Assembly: GCA_022393335.1 (NCBI GenBank)
Contig: JAJEKB010019347.1
Span: 1 to 64,000 of the forward strand
Length of the DNA: 64,000 bases
From: Macrotrachela quadricornifera
Taxonomy: Eukaryota > Rotifera > Eurotatoria > Philodinida > Philodinidae
Direction of reading: 5' to 3'
Both the position numbers and the translations under genes were made by a program. Under the pieces are notes generated by a model. That model was given only the letters and a program-made list of their open reading frames with translations. It searched no databases and had not been told where the DNA came from. Of this stretch, positions 61,690 to 64,000 are shown one piece after another. Position 1 is the first letter of the stretch. Each line of letters begins with the position of its first letter.

Positions 61690-63159
61690 TTAACTATTAT
61701 TTTCAGTAGTTGTTGATATTTGAGGAACTTTTGAAGCTGAACCGATACGTGGTGTAGCAGGAGTACTCCTGGCTGATTTATTCTCGCTAGACGATACTAC
61801 ATTTTCTGTTAGAGTATCCAGTGGAATATTAATGTCAAGAGTAGTAATTGGTTTAGCTTCGTCAGTTGGTGTGTTTTTAGCTGCTGAAGATGGCCGTCCA
61901 ATAATCGGTTGTGTTATATTAGAATCGTTTGAATTAAAAAACGTTGAACTATTCTGTTGTTCAGTAATAGAATTACTTGTAGTTGTTTCGTTTTGTTTCT
62001 GATTTGCGGATGGTGGTCTTGAATTCGGTCGAGATGTTGGAGAATCATTTGTCGTTGTTAAATCTGTTTTTTGATTTGCTGAAGGTGGTCGTGAATTTGT
62101 TGTAGCATTAATATTCATAGACTCACTTAAGCTTGTTACATCTGTCTTTTGGCTAGCTGATGATGGTCTTGATCCTGTCGGAGCAGTGACTGCATTGTTT
62201 AGATTTAATTCGTTAGATTTTTGATTAGCTGAAGATGGTCTTGAGCCTGTTTGAGCAGTAACCGTATTGCTCAGATTTAATTCATTAGATTTTTGATTAG
62301 CCGATGTTGGTCTTGAATTGGTCGGAGTAGTAGCAGAATTATTTGTAGCTGATTGGTCTACTTTGTGATTTGCTGATGATGGCCTTACATCCGTCGTGAT
62401 AATAGAATATCCATGTGTAGTTAATTCCTCTGGCGTAATACTAGCCGATGGTGGTCGTGAATTTCTTGGAGTTGTAGTATTCAAATCATTTGTGACTGAT
62501 TCGTTGGCATTTTGTCTTGCTGATGTTGGTCTTGAGTTTGAAACGGTAGTTGCATTATTTGTATTTGATTCATTCACATTTTGACTAGCCGATGGTGGTC
62601 GTGAACGTGTTACCGTAGTTGTAGTCGATTCATTTGCTTTTTGGCTTGCTGATGATGGTCGAGAATTTGTGATCGTAGCAGTGGTATGTTCGGGAGGAGC
62701 TAAGTCATTTGTTTTTACATTAGCCGAAGGTGGTCTTGATGTTTTTGGTTCAGTAGTTGTTGAATCAAGAATTGGATGAAGAGTAGAATCGACTTTTGCT
62801 GCCGATGGTGGACGAATAATAATATCTTGAGATGTTTGTTTTGATGCAGATCCAGGTCGAAGTTCAGTGGTCGATTGTTTATTAGCTGATGGTGGTCGGT
62901 CGGATGAAGACGCCGATAATAAAATCGGTTCTTCCTTTCCAGCAGCAGGAGCACCAGGTGATATACCTGCTCCAGTTGCAGTAATTACTGGTGCTCTTGA
63001 TGTATCGGCTGCAGTTTTTTGTGATGCAGATGGTGGGCGAGATGTTTTTTCTGTAATGACATTATTACTTTCTATGTTTGCTTCATCTTTTGCTTTATTA
63101 TTAGCTGATTGAACTCGTGATGATGGCTTATCGACAGAATTTATATGTGTTGACGACAT
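61690..63159 (-). CDS. Disordered repeat protein with R-P-x-S-A motifs
   Basis: 489 residues, one exon, from ATG 63159 to the stop at 61690. About 16 copies of [S/T/x]-R-P-[P/S/T/G]-S-A-[N/S]-Q-K or close variants are spaced roughly 20-40 residues apart by Thr/Asn/Ser-rich linkers; further degenerate ones lie at each end (SSRVQSANN, PRIGSASK). There is no folded domain, signal peptide or membrane span. R-P-x-S is a fair phosphorylation consensus for basophilic kinases and, once modified, for 14-3-3 docking; this is only inferred. A neighbouring pair of 72-bp units (62175-62246 and 62247-62318) is nearly identical, so the array is still expanding. TTATACAG lies just before the ATG. It is convergent with VIPAS39 (296 bp between stops). 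Function unknown. Confidence 0.8.
   Translation of the reverse strand: MSSTHINSVDKPSSRVQSANNKAKDEANIESNNVITEKTSRPPSASQKTAADTSRAPVITATGAGISPGAPAAGKEEPILLSASSSDRPPSANKQSTTELRPGSASKQTSQDIIIRPPSAAKVDSTLHPILDSTTTEPKTSRPPSANVKTNDLAPPEHTTATITNSRPSSASQKANESTTTTVTRSRPPSASQNVNESNTNNATTVSNSRPTSARQNANESVTNDLNTTTPRNSRPPSASITPEELTTHGYSIITTDVRPSSANHKVDQSATNNSATTPTNSRPTSANQKSNELNLSNTVTAQTGSRPSSANQKSNELNLNNAVTAPTGSRPSSASQKTDVTSLSESMNINATTNSRPPSANQKTDLTTTNDSPTSRPNSRPPSANQKQNETTTSNSITEQQNSSTFFNSNDSNITQPIIGRPSSAAKNTPTDEAKPITTLDINIPLDTLTENVVSSSENKSARSTPATPRIGSASKVPQISTTTENNS
62175..62318 (-). repeat. 72-bp coding tandem duplication
   Basis: Two adjacent 72-bp units, each encoding G/N-S-R-P-[S/T]-S-A-N-Q-K-S-N-E-L-N-L and a short linker; most differences are single substitutions. 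It lies inside the R-P-x-S-A repeat gene. Confidence 0.75.
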
Positions 63160-64000
63160 ACTGTATAATGAAGATAATATCAGAAAAAAAGGAAAAGAAT
63201 AAAGAAAACGGTTGGAAGACTTTTTTTGATGTCTTAAAGTTATTTGTTTACTTAAAAGATGTTGAACTGCTTCGGTTTACATAAGAAGCGTATGAGCAAC
63301 TGATTTTGCTTCACAACGCTATACAACAAATCTATACAGAGAACATATAAGAAAAAAAAGGTCGATTTTTTTCTTCTGCCTATTATTATCAATTCTTTGT
63401 GTATGCAAAGAAAAAAGAACATTGCTTGAAATCTATATGTATAATGTAATTTCAAGGTTATATATTGCACTTTGGCATCAATCAAATTGATGATTCAAAG
63501 CATACAATTTCTTCTTTTATATAAAAGACTATATAGAGAAATTTTTGTTACTATGTATTTGACTCATAAATACAATTCTTACGTGACAATCATACGTTGC
63601 TATCGAATTTTTAACTATTAAAAGAAAAAAAGTAAAATAAATAAATCTGAGTAATCTTTATAAACAATGATTAATAAAAAGAAAACTGTCATGAAATTTT
63701 CTTTTCGATTATTTACATTATAATGTAAAGAAAAGAAATGTGTAAAAGTTCGATGCGATTAATTTTCAACTTTCAAATTGATTTTATTGAGTTGTTATAA
63801 ATTACATTGAAAGTTCTGAAAGATATCATTTCTGTCATGTGTTTTACTTAGGACTTAAAATATATATTAAGAAACTTTCCTTAGAAATAGAATAATATAT
63901 TTATTTCTCTCTCTTAATCTTTGATATCAATAAAAATCCTATTTACTTGCTAAAATATTTAAATATTTATCACCTTGATCAACGTCATTGAAATCTCAAC
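63160..64000. other. Right-edge intergenic region
   Basis: AT-rich sequence upstream of the repeat-protein gene, up to the window end. No gene is recognised; the frame at 63252-63485 (minus) has no support. Confidence 0.45.

Noticed and set aside
62396..63112. Plus-strand frames opposite the repeat-protein gene
   Set aside because: They are antisense shadows of the regular minus-strand repeats.

Overview
The window is animal nuclear DNA. It is strongly AT-rich, with many short introns (about 50-60 bp, GT...AG) and a gene set typical of a ciliated protostome: TRAK/Milton, kinesin light chain, CFAP100, VIPAS39, AIP and orphan rhodopsin-like GPCRs. The tandem receptor families, a bacterial-type erythromycin-esterase gene carrying introns, and splice-acceptor-like AG placed directly before many start codons (as expected with spliced-leader trans-splicing) make a bdelloid rotifer the most likely source. 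That assignment is inference; no marker gene proves it.

Layout. (1) 1-13.1 kb: a tandem family encoding RING + TRAF-like zinc fingers + a C-terminal beta-rich domain. There is a 3' fragment at the left edge, a copy broken by a stop codon (5.9-7.2 kb), an intact copy (9.3-10.6 kb) and a decayed relic (12.2-13.1 kb). (2) 13.6-17.0 kb: two tandem 7TM receptors with matching exon sizes. (3) 18.4-27.6 kb, minus strand: a START-domain protein, a PGRMC-type haem-binding protein, mitochondrial ribosomal protein L20 and an erythromycin-esterase-like enzyme. (4) 28.8-40.6 kb, plus strand: TRAK/Milton, then a tight run POLD4, RMDN, TMEM143 and CFAP100 with 116-206 bp between the last four. (5) 42.6-48.4 kb: an unrecognised 342-residue protein, a calpain that appears to lie inside the first intron of CCDC134, and a small YbaY/YscW-like domain protein. 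(6) 48.5-50.3 kb, minus: AIP co-chaperone. (7) 51.6-54.2 kb: kinesin light chain, with a hAT-like MITE in intron 2. (8) 54.5-61.4 kb: VIPAS39/SPE-39, whose intron 15 holds a 3178-bp hAT-type element with a perfect 8-bp target duplication. (9) 61.7-63.2 kb, minus: a disordered protein built on repeated R-P-x-S-A motifs.

Most genes are housekeeping or ciliary/trafficking genes. TRAK and KLC both serve kinesin-1 transport and VIPAS39 serves endolysosomal trafficking, but nothing shows that they act as one locus. The accessory part is the left 13 kb plus the transposable elements. Gene models were assembled by hand from reading frames, splice-site phase and family similarity recalled from memory; no database search was run.
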